The notes: generated by a model not told the origin, from the letters alone. DNA of 33,500 nucleotides from Prorocentrum cordatum (GCA_963575745.1 CAUYUJ010021035.1:64001-97500); one strand, 5' to 3'. Counted from the first letter of the stretch, positions 7,595 to 18,496 are shown. Numbers and translations: made by a program.

Positions 7595-8850
7595 AAGGGG
7601 GTTCTCAAGAAAGGGGACCTGTGCGACATGGTGGCGGACGAGGTGTCGACCCCAGCGCCTGGGACAAAGGGGCTCGCGGTCGCGGATATGTCGCCCGCGG
7701 CCCTGCCTTGCCTGGGCGACGTGGAGGGGCTGATGCTGAGGGCGCGCGACGAGGTCGACTGGGTGAAGTACGAGGCCACGCCGAGCTTCACCGGCGCAGG
7801 GTGGAAGCGGAGCATCAATCGGAAGAAGTTGGCGCTAAAGATGTGGCGTGCGGAAATGCTGGTCTACACCAAGAAGGTGGAGGAGAAGGTGGGCATCTTC
7901 GCGGTGGTCAAGTCGGTGGTGGCCCCCGAGCAAGGTGGAGAAGTCGAGGCTGGTCTGGGACTGCCGCCGCCTCAACTTGCCGTTCAGGAAGCCGCTGTGG
8001 ACGGGCCTGGGGTCGCCGAGCGCGCTCGCTTCACTGGGCCTGTCACAGGAGGTCTGAAGGGCCAGGGGCCGATGGGTTTCTCGGGGGACATCCCAGATTG
8101 GTTCTGCCGACTTCGATGGCCGAAGGAACTCGCTGGAGCTGCCATCCCCTCACGAGCTGTGGGGGCGCGCGATGGAGCAGGGGATGCAGGCGCCCAAGCC
8201 CCGCGCCAACGACGTGGGCGTGGGGGCGATCGCGCCCGTGATGGGTGATTATTCTGCCGTCTTCTTGGCCCGCTCGTGCCTGTCCGGCTCGCTGCAAGAC
8301 ATCGGCCCGTTCAGGTCGGGGCAGCTTGCGCGCGGGGTGGTCGCGCCGTCGTTTGTCAACTACGGCCTGCTTCTGCTGCTGTACATCGACGTCAACGTCG
8401 GCTTGAGGCTCGACGACGAGGGCCCCGAGCAGGCGCATATCGACAAGGAGATTATCCAGAATATCCTCGTCGGGAAGGGGCTGGAGGTCCACGAGGGGAC
8501 GTGGGGGCCTGGGCTCGAGGAGGGTTTGGGGCTCTCGATTGTCGGCAGGCCCTATCGCGTCATCGTCCACGAGGGCAGAATCAGAGATATCGTCTTGGCG
8601 ACCGAAAGCGCATACGTGTTGGGTCTCGCCGCCCCTCGACTTTGGCATCGCTACTTGGGCTGTGGGCGTAGGCCCCGACGATCGCGAGGCCTGGGTTTGC
8701 TGTCCTGGCTGGAAGCGGTCTACGTGTGGTTGAAAGAGGTGGAGGGCCCGACCGACGACGTGAGGGCGCCCCCCCAAAGGGTCATATCCGAACTTATCTG
8801 CCTCGCCTCGCTCTCGGTCTACTTCGAGTTGGACCCGGGGACGGGGTGGC
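7595..8850 (+). pseudogene. Reverse transcriptase domain of element 2, frame-broken
   Basis: This domain would copy element RNA into cDNA. The N-terminal region reads MLRARDEVDWVKYEA and KKVEEKVGIFAVVKS. After a one-base shift near 7920 the fingers motif KSRLVWDCRRLNLPF (about 7941) and LGSPSALASLGLSQEV follow. The frame ends at 8057 and the first frame carries on with GFSGDIPDWFCRLRWP (about 8073). From 8172 a third frame has the palm motif LLLYIDVNVGLRLD at 8376-8417, then GKGLEVHEGTW. Active RTs of this type have YxDN or YxDD; here the order is Y-I-D-V-N, so the second carboxylate is shifted or lost. Three frames are needed for one domain, so the copy is inactive. Confidence 0.68.
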
Positions 8851-10136
8851 TCGCCAAGGCTTCCATGACGGACGCCTCGGAGCACGGCTACGGAGTGGCC
8901 CAGGCGCCCGCGACGAGCGAGGAGTGCAGGGAGAAGACGGCAAAAGGGGAGCTACAAACGCGGGCAGCGCAAACGACGGGGGTTTTCGAGGACATCGAGG
9001 AGGAGGTCGCGATGGCCGGGGGGGGGGGGGGCGACGAGACCATCGCGCCCGCCCTCGGGCGCCCTGGGGCCTTGGAACTTACCGCCGGGGTTGCTCGTGT
9101 CACGCCCGCGCTGCGAGCTTCGGCGTCATCCTGGCGCGTGCCCAGCAGCTTCATGAACGGGGCTGACCACGACATCTACGACATCAGGGACCTCGAGAGG
9201 TTGTTATCCAGATTGGGGCGTCGGTGGTGGTGGTTTGTTCATATGATGCCGTCGCGTTCGCGGCTTGCCGGGTCCCTGTGTCTGGAGGTGGCCAAGCTGC
9301 GTGGAGCGCTGGGGCTGTCATGCGTGCTGGCGTTGCTGGGGGTCCTGGGCGGGGGCGACTGGGGGCAGCTTCGGGAACACCAAGGGACTTTCAGCTTCGA
9401 GGTGAAGATGGGGAACCAGAAGATCAGCATCATTACCAACGAAGAGTCGTTCTGCGAGCTGGCCAGCGAGGCGGACGCCACGAAGGACCTGGTCGGCGCC
9501 GACTGGACAACTTTCGACTACGACCCGCGCTTTCTGAACAAGCACGGCCAGGTCTCCAGGAGTATCGAACCAGACTGGGGCCTCCTGCACCCTGGGGCGG
9601 AGGCGAGGCGCGCGGCGGGCAGGCCGCAGGCGGTGAAGGCGCTCGGGCAAGCCCTAGCTTCAGGACGCAGCTGGACGAGCCGGGGGAAGTGGTCGCCGCT
9701 CTACTCGGGGAAGTGGGATAAGGACGAGCACAACAACATCCTCGAGTTGCGGACCATCGTCGGCCTGCTCAGACACGCTTCGAGGTCTACGAACATGTGG
9801 CGAAGACGGATTTTGGTTTTCAGCGACTCGCTGGTCTCCATCGGGGCGCTGGCGAAGGGGGGGTCGTTGGCGGCGGGGCTCTCGCACTTGGCGAGGCAGG
9901 CGTCGGCCGTGCTGCTCGCGCGCCGCATCGAGCTGGCGCTGCGCGGGGTAGCGTCGGAGGACATCGTCGCCGACGGCCCCAGCCGAGGGCTGCCACTGGG
10001 AGCTGCCGAGGCGACCAATGAGGAGCATCGTTCGAGGTATACGCCGAGGGGCAGGGCGACGACCTGGACGACGGCGGGGGCGTCAACGACTACGACTCCG
10101 CCTACTACGTCGAGGGCCAGTCCTTCGGGTCCTTAA
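8851..10136 (+). pseudogene. RNase H of element 2 with an internal methyltransferase-like domain
   Basis: All four expected RNase H acidic positions lie in one frame: Asp in SMTDASEHGYGV (8871), Glu in HNNILELRTIVGLLRHA (9744), Asp in LVFSDSLVSIGALAKGGS (9825) and Asp in VADGPSRG (9972). First Asp and Glu are about 290 residues apart, far more than in a normal RNase H. The extra segment at about 9066-9600 starts LELTAGVARVTPALRA, like a SAM-binding loop, and continues with HDIYDIRDLERLL, WWWFVHMMPSRSRLAG, GTFSFEV and WTTFDYDPRFL. This resembles methyltransferase-like domains of dinoflagellate elements; where Pro-Cys would be expected the sequence has Pro-Ser. RNase H is well supported, the methyltransferase part less so. 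Confidence 0.65.
9018..9031 (+). repeat. G14 homopolymer within element 2
   Basis: Fourteen G in a row encode a glycine run in the open frame between the first RNase H Asp and the methyltransferase-like insert. Such runs are hotspots for length changes and sequencing errors. Confidence 0.9.
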
Positions 10137-10193
10137 GCGAGGGCGTCCCGATCTCCACGCCAGCGACCTCTTTCGGGCACGCGGCCTGCGGGG

Positions 10194-10583
10194 GTGGGGG
10201 CGCGCGCAACGATCGTGACGACACCTTTCTACTGCAATGACTGTGCTACCATTCAGCGCGATATCATGTGCAACCAAGAACTGATCGACGCCGGTGGGGG
10301 TGAGCACTGCTGGCCTCAGTGGAACCTGGTTCTGGGCCTCTCGTGCGCGCGTGGCGTCGGTGGCGCGAGGCAGTCTTCGGGGCCGCCGCCGCTGGTCAAG
10401 AAAGGGGCTCTTGCTTGGGGCAACACCAAGGGCCAGCCGCTGCTGTGCAACAACCGACTCACAGTAGATGCGGTCGATGACGTGACCAACACAGGGCATG
10501 AGCGGGCAGTGCGGGAGATGTTACTAGATATCAACCGCAATGCCCGACCTTTCTCAACAGTCCATGAGAGAGACCGCGAGTGA
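10194..10583 (+). CDS. Hypothetical protein (up to 129 aa)
   Basis: The open plus frame lies just after element 2, with a GTG at 10194 and the first ATG near 10266 (MCNQELIDAGGGEHCWPQW). It contains a CNDC pair near the start and further single Cys residues. The C-terminal half (NRLTVDAVDDVTNTGHERAV, then REMLLDINRNARP) looks natural. No family is recognised. It may be the 3' end of element 2, where a recombinase would be expected, but no Arg or Tyr recombinase motif is seen. It ends 35 bp before a TA microsatellite. Confidence 0.3.
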   Translation: MGARATIVTTPFYCNDCATIQRDIMCNQELIDAGGGEHCWPQWNLVLGLSCARGVGGARQSSGPPPLVKKGALAWGNTKGQPLLCNNRLTVDAVDDVTNTGHERAVREMLLDINRNARPFSTVHERDRE

Positions 10584-10617
10584 GCTTCATGCGCATCGGG
10601 CATGTGCCACGTCAGGG

Positions 10618-10618
<1 letters not shown>

Positions 10619-10658
<40 letters not shown>
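10619..10658 (+). repeat. (TA)n microsatellite
   Basis: About twenty TA units are followed by TTATT and a run of T. The stretch from 10660 to 11320 holds only short, overlapping frames and no feature that can be supported. Confidence 0.92.
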
Positions 10659-10661
<3 letters not shown>

Positions 10662-11319
10662 TTTTTTGTCCCAGGGGTTCGTATTTGGTGAACAGGTGCA
10701 TGCGCATCTTCGAGGGCCATCGTAATTTCTTACCGTTATCGGCGAGGGCTTTGAAGGCATGGGAGAGGCAGCAGACGATAGGCGAAGGACAACCATCCCA
10801 TTTCAAGCCATGGGACTGATAATACTACAACTGTGCCATGTGGGTGCAATTTATGAAGCATGTGCAGCAGTAGTTCAACTTGACGGGTGGCTTCGTGAAC
10901 AGGACTGGTCAATTCTCGGGCGTTCAGGTATATAGTTTGATAGCCGTGGCAATGTTGCGCGTACCATCGGAGAACGTTCCAGAGGAGGGAGGGTCAAGAC
11001 AGCGGTGGGCCAGGGAGCGCAGATAGAGCTCGCCATCACCAATTGCATTTTGCGAGTGATGGTCAAGAGCTTGAACTCCGACGAACAGGTTTTTCATCTT
11101 TCAACGGGCAGATTTCGCAGGCAATGGAGCAAGGCGCTGGAACTTCTGAACCTTACCCAAATGGGGGCCACCGCGCGGCATGCGACATGCGGGGGCAGCG
11201 AGCGACGTTGCCAACAATGGAGATTCAGAATATGCTCGACGCCGAGGCAGTTGGAATACCGCTTCGGCCCTGCAACGGTACACCAAGACTCATGTGCTCA
11301 TACGCCGCCGTGCCGAACT

Positions 11320-11652
11320 TCAGCCTCGAGAAATTTCCGATGGCGAAACTTTCTGGGCATCTCCTGGAAGGGCGATGGCGGCCGCCTTTAGTTCCTCGCC
11401 TGCAGCCAATACCTCGTTCGTCAAGCGCCTCGCGCAGGCGCTGGAGGTGATCGGGGGCGACGCGGTGGACCTGGGCGCGAGCTCGAACAATGCTGTGAGG
11501 TCGGAGGCGGGGTGCCCAGCTTCGGGAGTGAAAGCCTCGAACAGGCGCAAGAGCGCGAGGTAGTTTTGCATGGCCCGTCTGGCCCGCGCAGTCCAATATT
11601 CTGTTTTTTTTTTGGGGGGGGGGGCGGGGGGTAAACCGCCTGAGCCGAGCAT
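11320..11652 (-). other. Unassigned minus-strand open frame
   Basis: The minus frame contains a natural-looking block (RARRAMQNYLALLRLFEAFT, then DLTALFELAPRSTASPP and LTNEVLAAGEELKAAAIALP) with leucine and alanine spacing like a helical protein. The first residues translate the adjacent G and T homopolymers (11604-11630) and are not meaningful. It may be a remnant of an element or a host exon. No family is recognised and a shadow frame is possible. Confidence 0.25.
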
Positions 11653-11840
11653 GAAGGGGGTGTCGACTACAGTTAATTAAATGATCGCTGATTTCCCCGA
11701 CCCACCCCCCCTGGCACTGCGGTGCTAGGGCCTGCGCAGGCCAGCAGGGGTCCATGGGCCTTTATGGGATCAGCTTCTGCGCTGCGCGTTTTTGAAATGG
11801 CCCCGCGGGGCGGGAGCCTGCAGGTCAGGCATCGTGGACC

Positions 11841-12692
<852 letters not shown>

Positions 12693-12709
12693 CTGCGCCC
12701 CTGGCTCAG

Positions 12710-13440
12710 ATGTGCCCGAGGGCCTCCCAGGTCCCAGAGCAGCAGCTGCGTCGCCTGAGGCCGTGAGATCGCGTGCAAGACGAGGTGCAGCGCGAAGCGC
12801 AGCCGCTTCGGCCCCGGCCCCTGCGCGCCCCTCCCGCCGTCCCGCAGGGCACCCAGAGACGCGGCGACAGGCTCGCTGACGACTTCCTTGGCCTCGGATC
12901 GCAGCGCTCCGCGAGCGGCCGAGGCGCCCCGGAGGCGCGCCTGCTCGGCTGCCGGGCGCTCCCGCATAGCCTTGAGATCCGCCGCGGTGCCGATGGCGAA
13001 CTTGCCCCAGTTGCCCAAGTAAGCCTGCCTCCGCGAATGGGCGCCGAGGGCGGGTCGGAGCGGCGTCGCTGCCCCCGCGATGCTCCGCGACGGTGAAGCC
13101 TGCGCCCTCTGGGGCGGGCGCCGCTGCAAGATGCCGGCCAGCGGCCTGCGTCGCCTTCGCGGCCAGGGGCCGCCTCATCGGGCAAACGGCCACGGCCGCG
13201 TAGGTAAGCTGCTTGGCGCATTTCAAAAGCGAAGTAGACGTGCCATGCGGCGGGCACTCTGCATAAGCGGGCAGGAGCCCTTCTGGTCGTCCGAATTGAT
13301 CCACGAGACCTGATCCCCCCGCAAGACGACGGACACCCACCGGCCAGCCGTGGGCAAGTCGCTGACCTCGCCGAGGTGTTCCTGGATGTAGCTGTTGGCG
13401 GGGGTCAAATGCGCGATGAACCTCAGGAGATGTAGACCTG
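12710..13440 (-). pseudogene. Reverse transcriptase domain of element 3, inactive
   Basis: The fingers block reads HLTPANSYIQEHLGEVSDLP (about 13388) and then WINSDDQKGSCP (about 13300), where related RTs have a first catalytic Asp in an S-D/E-D motif. After frame changes come MPAAWHVYFAFEMRQ (13257) and TYAAVAVCPM (about 13196). The palm motif AYLGNWGKF lies at about 13024, followed by SEAKEVVSEPVAASLGAL, a thumb entry like that of other dinoflagellate RTs. The usual palm motif is YLDNW; here the Asp codon at 13013-13015 is GGC (Gly), one transition from GAC. The domain stops at about 12710. Three frames are needed. Confidence 0.62.
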
Positions 13441-13570
13441 CCCTCGAGTTTTTTTTTCGCCGAGCACAGATGTGGAATGCACGCGAGTTGTCTTGTCGGC
13501 CTGAACTTTGATCCGCGACCTCCAGGGGCACCGCCTTCTCGAGAGGCGCGCGGTCAATGGCGCCCTCAGG

Positions 13571-13660
13571 GGGCAAACCCCGGGCGAACTGCGCCATGCC
13601 GAGGCAACTGCCCGGGGTTCGCCCGGGGTTTGCCCCGGGGCAAACCCCGGGCGAACTGCG
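13571..13660. repeat. 40-bp perfect palindrome with flanking direct copy
   Basis: Positions 13617-13656 equal their own reverse complement over 40 bases, centred on GCCCCGGGGC. The 23-bp segment GGGCAAACCCCGGGCGAACT plus GCG occurs at 13571-13593 and again at 13638-13660. The site lies just upstream of the element 3 RT on the minus strand. Confidence 0.93.
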
Positions 13661-14550
13661 AACCCAGGGCCTCCGGCCCCCAACTTACGAAATACTAAAT
13701 ATGAAATCCTTTTTGGAAGCCGCCCACCTGGCTACCGAGCCGCGCGGCGCGGGCGCGGCGACGCGCAGTTCCAGGGATGCTTTGGCGCTGCTCGCTAACA
13801 ATGCCGCCGCTCACAATTCTGGCAGTCCCAGCAAAGAAGTAGTTCTGAACTGTAAGCAGAAGTCGTGCAAGAGTGGGCTCGCCGTGTAGTAGGTTGGTCG
13901 GCGCTGGAAGCACGTCCTGGGCAAGGGATTCATCGCTTGCCGTCGTGCACTTCCCAGCGGGCATGAAGGAGTGCAATTCCGACAGCGTTGGCAAGGGCGT
14001 CCATCTCAGACAACCCGCCAGTCCACTGCCCTATCGTACCATCCAAAACCCTGCCCAGGGAACCGACTGTAACCCGCTCAGCCAACACCTCCCGCTCGTG
14101 CTCCAACGAGCGCCACAGCCTGTCCCAACTGACCGGCGCGTCGACGGCGCAGCGCGAATTCAGGACATCGAGCGGGCCCACAAGGCATCGCTCCAAGCCG
14201 CAATCGCACGCCAACGAACCACCGCGCGCACAGCGGGCCCAAGCTTCACTAACAGCTGATTGGGCGAAGATCTGGAGGCTGCCAGCGTCCGCCGCACCAG
14301 CGCCTAAAGCGTGCCCCAACGTCCTCGTCTGCGGGCTCGCCGCGACCCCGTCTGCTGCCCGGCTGGCAGGCCCTTGCCCCGGGCGCCCTTTCCCCGACCG
14401 CTGTTCCGCGAGTCGCCGCCAGCGCCGGCGGGGCAAAGACTCTCCGACAGCTGCGCCGCGGCGCCCGCGGCCGACGTGGAAGGGCCCAGCGGCGCAGACT
14501 TCGAAAGGGCCGCCGCTGGGCGCGTCGGCGCGGCATGGCCGGACTGCTCG
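13660..14550 (-). other. Region between Gag-like and RT parts of element 3
   Basis: Minus frames are open here. One (13930-14868) contains a natural-looking block LSEMDALANAVGIALLHA preceded by CAVDAPVSWDRLWRSLEH. Another (13695-13994) reads LARLLLTVQNYFFAG. These positions correspond to the polyprotein part ahead of RT in similar elements, but no catalytic motif was found. The high-GC part (14270-14530) is low complexity. Confidence 0.3.
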
Positions 14551-15990
14551 GAGACAGTCTTGGCTCAGTCCTTCGTCCTGGGGGCCTTCAGCTTCCTCTC
14601 TGACTCCTCGAACCTGGCTGCCGCGGTCGCCTCCGCGCGGCTGGTGAGCTGCGCGCCCCCCGTCGGGGTGACCTCGTGCCAGCGCGCCACCGCCCAGTTC
14701 CCGTCGATGAGGGGGCGCTCCAGCGCCTTCAGCCTCTACACGACCGCGCCCGCGCCTGCAGCCTGCTCTCCGCGGAGCGACATGTCCGCGATGAGCGGAA
14801 CCCGATCTTCTGCTTCGGATGCTCCTTGAAGAAGATCTGGCCCATGTGAGCCTGCACGATCGGTGCAAGAATGGCGGCGTCGTCGGGGCCGGGGGCTGCC
14901 AGGGCGCCGAGGGGCCTGGATGCGCGCTCCAGCGTGCCTTCGCTGAGCTGGCCCGGGTACTTCCGCCGCGTCTTGAAGCTATCGACGTGCCTCGACTTGC
15001 CGCCCCCTGGACCTCCGCCGTCTTACCCCGACTCGTCGGAGTCGATTTGAACGGCGCGCCTCTTGTTGAGGAGGCGCGTTGAGGAGGCGCGACAACGCGT
15101 CAGAAGTAATGGGTCTATCGACTGGCGCCTTGGTGCCAACGGCCTGCTCGCAGCGAGCGCGCATGGCCCTGGTCCTCTCGACGAGGACGTCGGCAAGCCT
15201 CTGCTTCTCAGGGCCCTTATTGCCGGGGTTGCCGCCCGAACCGCTGGCACTCCCAGGATGCGCGCTGGCGCGCCGGTCCTTGAGCTCCTGGGCCCTGCCC
15301 TGGATGGCTGTCGCCCGCCTGTCGCCAGCGATGGCTTTCTCGAGCTCTGCGAGGTCGTCGGCAAGGCTGCCTCTTTTTCCCCCCTTAGGCGGGGGGGGTC
15401 CTGATCCCCCTCGCGGAAGCCCAGCTGGTCGTAGGGGTCGGCGCCGTCCACGTCGTCGTCCTCGCCCTCGCCCTCGCCATCAACGGCGGTGGCCTCGCGG
15501 GGCGGTTGCGAGAGAGCCTTCCTCGCATGGAGGTGGCTCGCGGACACCCAAGGCATGTTGCGAGCCTCCCAGAGCGTCACCCCGCGCCACAAATCGACGT
15601 GGATGATCTCTGGCTTGACCTTGCCAGCCGAAGTAGGCATCCTGGCGTTGCAGGTCGCCGCGGATCCCTGGGAACACAGGTGCAAGCATATCGGCTTTCC
15701 CTGCTTGAGCTTCTGCTTGACGTACCACTTATAGTATTCATCGGAGGATCCGAAGTGGGTGACCTCTAAAATCCTGCCTTCAAAATTGGATTGGCGCGCC
15801 GCGTCAAAATCATATAGAGAATATCCCTGACCCGAGCGGGAGTCGGAGTAGTCCTTCGTGAGAATGAGGTTGCAAGTTCCGCTCTGAGAGAGCCAGTTCT
15901 CGGACTTCGAGTCGCGAGGGCCGTAGAAATCTGACTCATTGCAAAGGGCGGATTTGGTGTTAGACGTCCTAGTTGTTAGGTGGACTTGCC
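14550..15990 (-). pseudogene. Gag-like protein of element 3, frame-broken
   Basis: The minus frame is open from about 15990 down to 15023. It reads SDFYGPRDSKSENWLSQSG, RILEVTHFGSSDEYYKWYVK and GKPICLHLCSQGS, then a core EIIHVDLWRGVTLWEARNMP and an acidic run (DGEGEGEDDDVDGADP). The pattern of a small-domain HVDxWR motif followed by an acidic or Gly-rich linker is what I recall of dinoflagellate Gag-like proteins. Near 15400 a shift leads to a helical, charged part (AIAGDRRATAIQGRAQELKD). A third frame near 14750-14570 has a block YRRLKALERPLIDGNWAVAR and KLKAPRTKD. The first start codon is unclear; no zinc knuckle is seen. Confidence 0.5.
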
Positions 15991-16261
15991 CTCAGGGCGC
16001 GTCACAGGCCCTCCACAAGAGGGCCCTACACCTGTTCAGTAAACGGTAGTAGCGAAAGAGACACAAGGCCAAGCCACACGCTCCCCACAAGGGAACTTCC
16101 AGCTCTGACCCCTTTTCTGGGCTACGAACGCACTGCTGTCTGTGACAAAACATTGGCCTGCGCAGTCACCATGATCAGGGAAGCGGCACGATCAGGACGG
16201 GGACAAAACAAACGAGAAAAACCTAATTCGGGGCTTGTCACTGCGGCGGTGGAGCTCACTA
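15991..16261. other. No supported feature
   Basis: Short frames on both strands, moderate GC, no repeats found. It may include the 5' flank of element 3. Confidence 0.4.
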
Positions 16262-16884
16262 TGGGGGGCGACGCCATACGAACTTTGCAATTTGGGCCTT
16301 CGGTGGAGCCCCCATATGGGGTCACGACATGTGTGCGGGGTGTGCCGAAATGGGCGGGTGAACTCTGCCATTTGGGTATTCGATACAGCCCCCTGTGAGG
16401 CCACGACGCGAGTGAAGGGTGTGCCGACATGAGCGGGGCGACGCCATGCGAACTTTGCCATTTAGGCCTGGTCTTCGGAGGATGTCCTTGCGATGCAAGA
16501 GCGCGGGTAAGGGGTGTGCCGAAATAGGCGGGGCGGCGCCATGCGAACTTTGCTTTGCCATTTGGGCCTTCGGTGAAGCTCCCGTATGGGGCTACGGCAA
16601 GTGTGAGGTGTGTCGAAATCACGGGGCGAAGCTATGCGAGCTTTGCCATTTGGGCCTTCCGTGAAGCTCCCTATGGGGCCACGAAGCGTGTGAGGGGTGT
16701 GCCGACATGGGCGGAGGGACGGCGTGTGAACTTTGCCAGTTGGGCCTTTCGTGGAGCTCCCATATGGGGCCACGACATGTGAGGGGTGTGCCGAAATGGT
16801 CGGGGCGAAGCCATGTGAACTCAGCCAGCGGGGCCTTCGGTGGAGCACCCATGGGGCCCACGACGCGTGTGAGTGATGTGACCG
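16262..16884 (+). repeat. 89-bp tandem repeat, about seven diverged copies
   Basis: The landmark GTGTGCCGA or a variant occurs at 16340, 16419, 16514, 16608, 16697, 16786 and about 16876, giving spacings of 79, 95, 94, 89, 89 and about 90 bp. Each unit also has a variant of GAACTTTGCCATTTGGGCCT and of CATATGGGGCCACGAC. Open minus frames here read the repeat in changing phase and are not a gene. Positions 16885-17220 show nothing that can be named. Confidence 0.9.
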
Positions 16885-17221
16885 TTGACCCATACGGATG
16901 GCAAAGGCAAGGAGTGGAAGGGAAGATGCGGGAGGACCCTGGGAAATCAGCGGCATAAGCCACCCCAGACTTCTGCGCCAATTTTCAAGCCGTATAGATT
17001 TATGGGGGTCCTGGGGCCCGAAACCAAGCGGAAATGTCCGGCTCGAAGCATTGAAACCCCAGGATCTCAGGGTCGAGGCAATGACTGAAAAGGATGAGGC
17101 GGGACGAGGAGCGCTGAGCGCTGCTGATTCAAAAACAGGACCCGACACCACAGGGTGGTTGGGGAAACAGCTCCTTCTGTTCTTCCACCGTTTCCTCCTC
17201 ATTTTCGTCTTCCAACAGGAG

Positions 17222-17498
17222 GAGGGGGGAGGGAGGAGGGAAGGATGATGATGAGGAGGAGGAGGAGGAGGATGCGGAGAGATGATGATTATGATGATGC
17301 TGCTGATGATGACGATGATACTCATGACGGTCATGATGATGATGATGATGATGCTGATGATGATGACGATGATGACGACGACGACGACGACGGCGATGGT
17401 GCTGCTTCTGATGATGATGCTGCTGATGATGGCGGTATTGCTGATGTTGATGCTGATACTGCTGCTGCTGCTGCTGATGGTGATAGTGGTGGTGGTGG

Positions 17499-17562
<64 letters not shown>

Positions 17563-17870
17563 ATGGCGATGATGCCGCTGCTGGTGCTGAGTATAATAAT
17601 GATGATGCCGAGTATTATGCTCTTGTTGTTGATGATGTTGTTGTTGATGTTGTTGATGACGATGCTGCTGGTGATGATGATGATGCTGCTGATGATGAAA
17701 CAGAGAGAGGAGGTGGAGCAGGAGAGGGAGGAGGAGGATGAGAAGGATAATGATGAGGGGGAGGAGGACAGGGAGGAGGATGAGGAGGAGGAGGATGAGG
17801 AGGATGAGGAGGAGGATGAGGAGGAAGGAGGAGAGGGAGGAGGGGACGACGGCGACGACGACGACGACTG
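17222..17870 (+). repeat. GAT/GAG trinucleotide low-complexity block
   Basis: GAT, GCT, GAC and GAG triplets dominate. There is a nearly pure GAT run at about 17500-17565, a TGTTGATGT stretch at 17620-17660 and a GAG/GGA-rich part at 17700-17850. The long plus frame (Asp- and Glu-rich) and the minus frame (Ile- and Leu-rich) across it are consequences of the triplet repeat. Confidence 0.93.
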
Positions 17871-18084
17871 CGAGGTGAGGATTTGTACAGATCCACTGCC
17901 TGGGGAACCGACCTCCCAGGATCCCAGAGGGCGGGGGATTTAGATGGGCCCCAGGGGCCCAAAGACACACATCCGCCGCCTCCCGAGGTCAAGGCAAATC
18001 GGCGCCTGTGAGCCGGACACACACACATAACTCTCAGCCCCTGAACGGCGCCCACGACGCCCCCCTGCTCCAACACCTCCCGTA

Positions 18085-18302
18085 GATCGGCGGCGAGCCC
18101 AGGGGGGAAGCGAGAGGGGGCAGGTCCCTCTCGGAGGGCGGCTGGGCTTCTTCGAAGCCCTCACGGCTCCCGAGCAGCCTTGCAGGCCTCCTCCGAAGCC
18201 ACCGCGCGGCTCCTGCGAAGGCGCGAGGGCTTCGGAGGAGCCCCGCCGCTCTGAGAGGGCCCTGCCCCCTCTCGCTTCCCCCCCGTCGGCTCGCCGCCGA
18301 TC
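18085..18302. repeat. Large imperfect hairpin 1
   Basis: The left arm (18085-18162, starting GATCGGCGGCGAGCC) and the right arm (18224-18302, ending GGCTCGCCGCCGATC) are inverted copies about 78 bp long. The loop is about 60 bp and few mismatches or gaps are seen. The core GGGGAAGCGAGAGGGGGCAG is perfectly mirrored in the right arm. Confidence 0.88.
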
Positions 18303-18319
18303 CTGGGGAAGAGCAAGAA

Positions 18320-18492
18320 CCTGGCGGCGCGCACAGGGGGGGAGGGGGAGGGGGGGAGGCTTCCTAGAAGCACGCCTGCTTCTTAGAAGGCGCGGGCCTT
18401 GACTGTAGATGGAGGGCCGCCGCCTTCTCAGAGGCACCCTCCAAGACGCCTTCCCCCCTCCCCCATACCCCTCTTGTGCGCGCCGCCAAGGA
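18320..18492. repeat. Large imperfect hairpin 2
   Basis: The left arm (18320-18397, CCTGGCGGCGCGCACA, then a G-rich run and TTCTTAGAAGGCG) pairs with the right arm (18418-18492, CGCCTTCTCAGAGGCA, then a C-rich run and TGTGCGCGCCGCCAAGG). The loop is about 20 bp. The arms are less similar than those of hairpin 1. Confidence 0.75.
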
Positions 18493-18496
18493 ACGG

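Larger units (their letters stand above)
5928..10136 (+). mobile_element. Element 2: decayed retroelement, Gag-like, RT and RNase H with methyltransferase-like insert
   Basis: Plus-strand blocks run in retroelement order: a Gag-like protein (5928-6947), a linker (6948-7522), RT (about 7523-8850) and RNase H interrupted by a methyltransferase-like domain (8850-10020). At least five frame changes and a stop break the copy, although the last 654 codons form one open frame. No recombinase was found downstream: similarity stops near 10136 and unrelated sequence with a TA microsatellite follows. Terminal repeats were not recognised. The domain order agrees with element 1 on the opposite strand, so the two are probably relatives. 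Confidence 0.7.
12700..15990 (-). mobile_element. Element 3: decayed retroelement, Gag-like and RT
   Basis: On the minus strand a Gag-like protein (about 15990-14550) is followed by an RT (about 13440-12700). Similarity ends at 12700, against the 660-bp repeat, with the RT thumb and everything downstream missing. The RT fingers and palm differ in sequence from element 2 (YLxNW palm and SNS/ANSY fingers motifs), so this is a second retroelement family. Frame changes near 15400, 13260, 13210 and 13130 break it. The part between Gag and RT (14550-13660) has open minus frames but no recognised domain. Confidence 0.62.

Noticed and set aside
16285-16300. Possible dinoflagellate spliced leader relics in the 89-bp repeat (GCCATTTGGGCC)
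   Set aside because: Shares only a short core with the spliced leader (which has GCCATTTTGGCTC) and differs in flanks; chance similarity is sufficient.
17155-17943. Asp-rich 262-codon ORF and Ile/Leu-rich minus ORF
   Set aside because: Both translate the GAT/GAG triplet repeat; low complexity in all frames.
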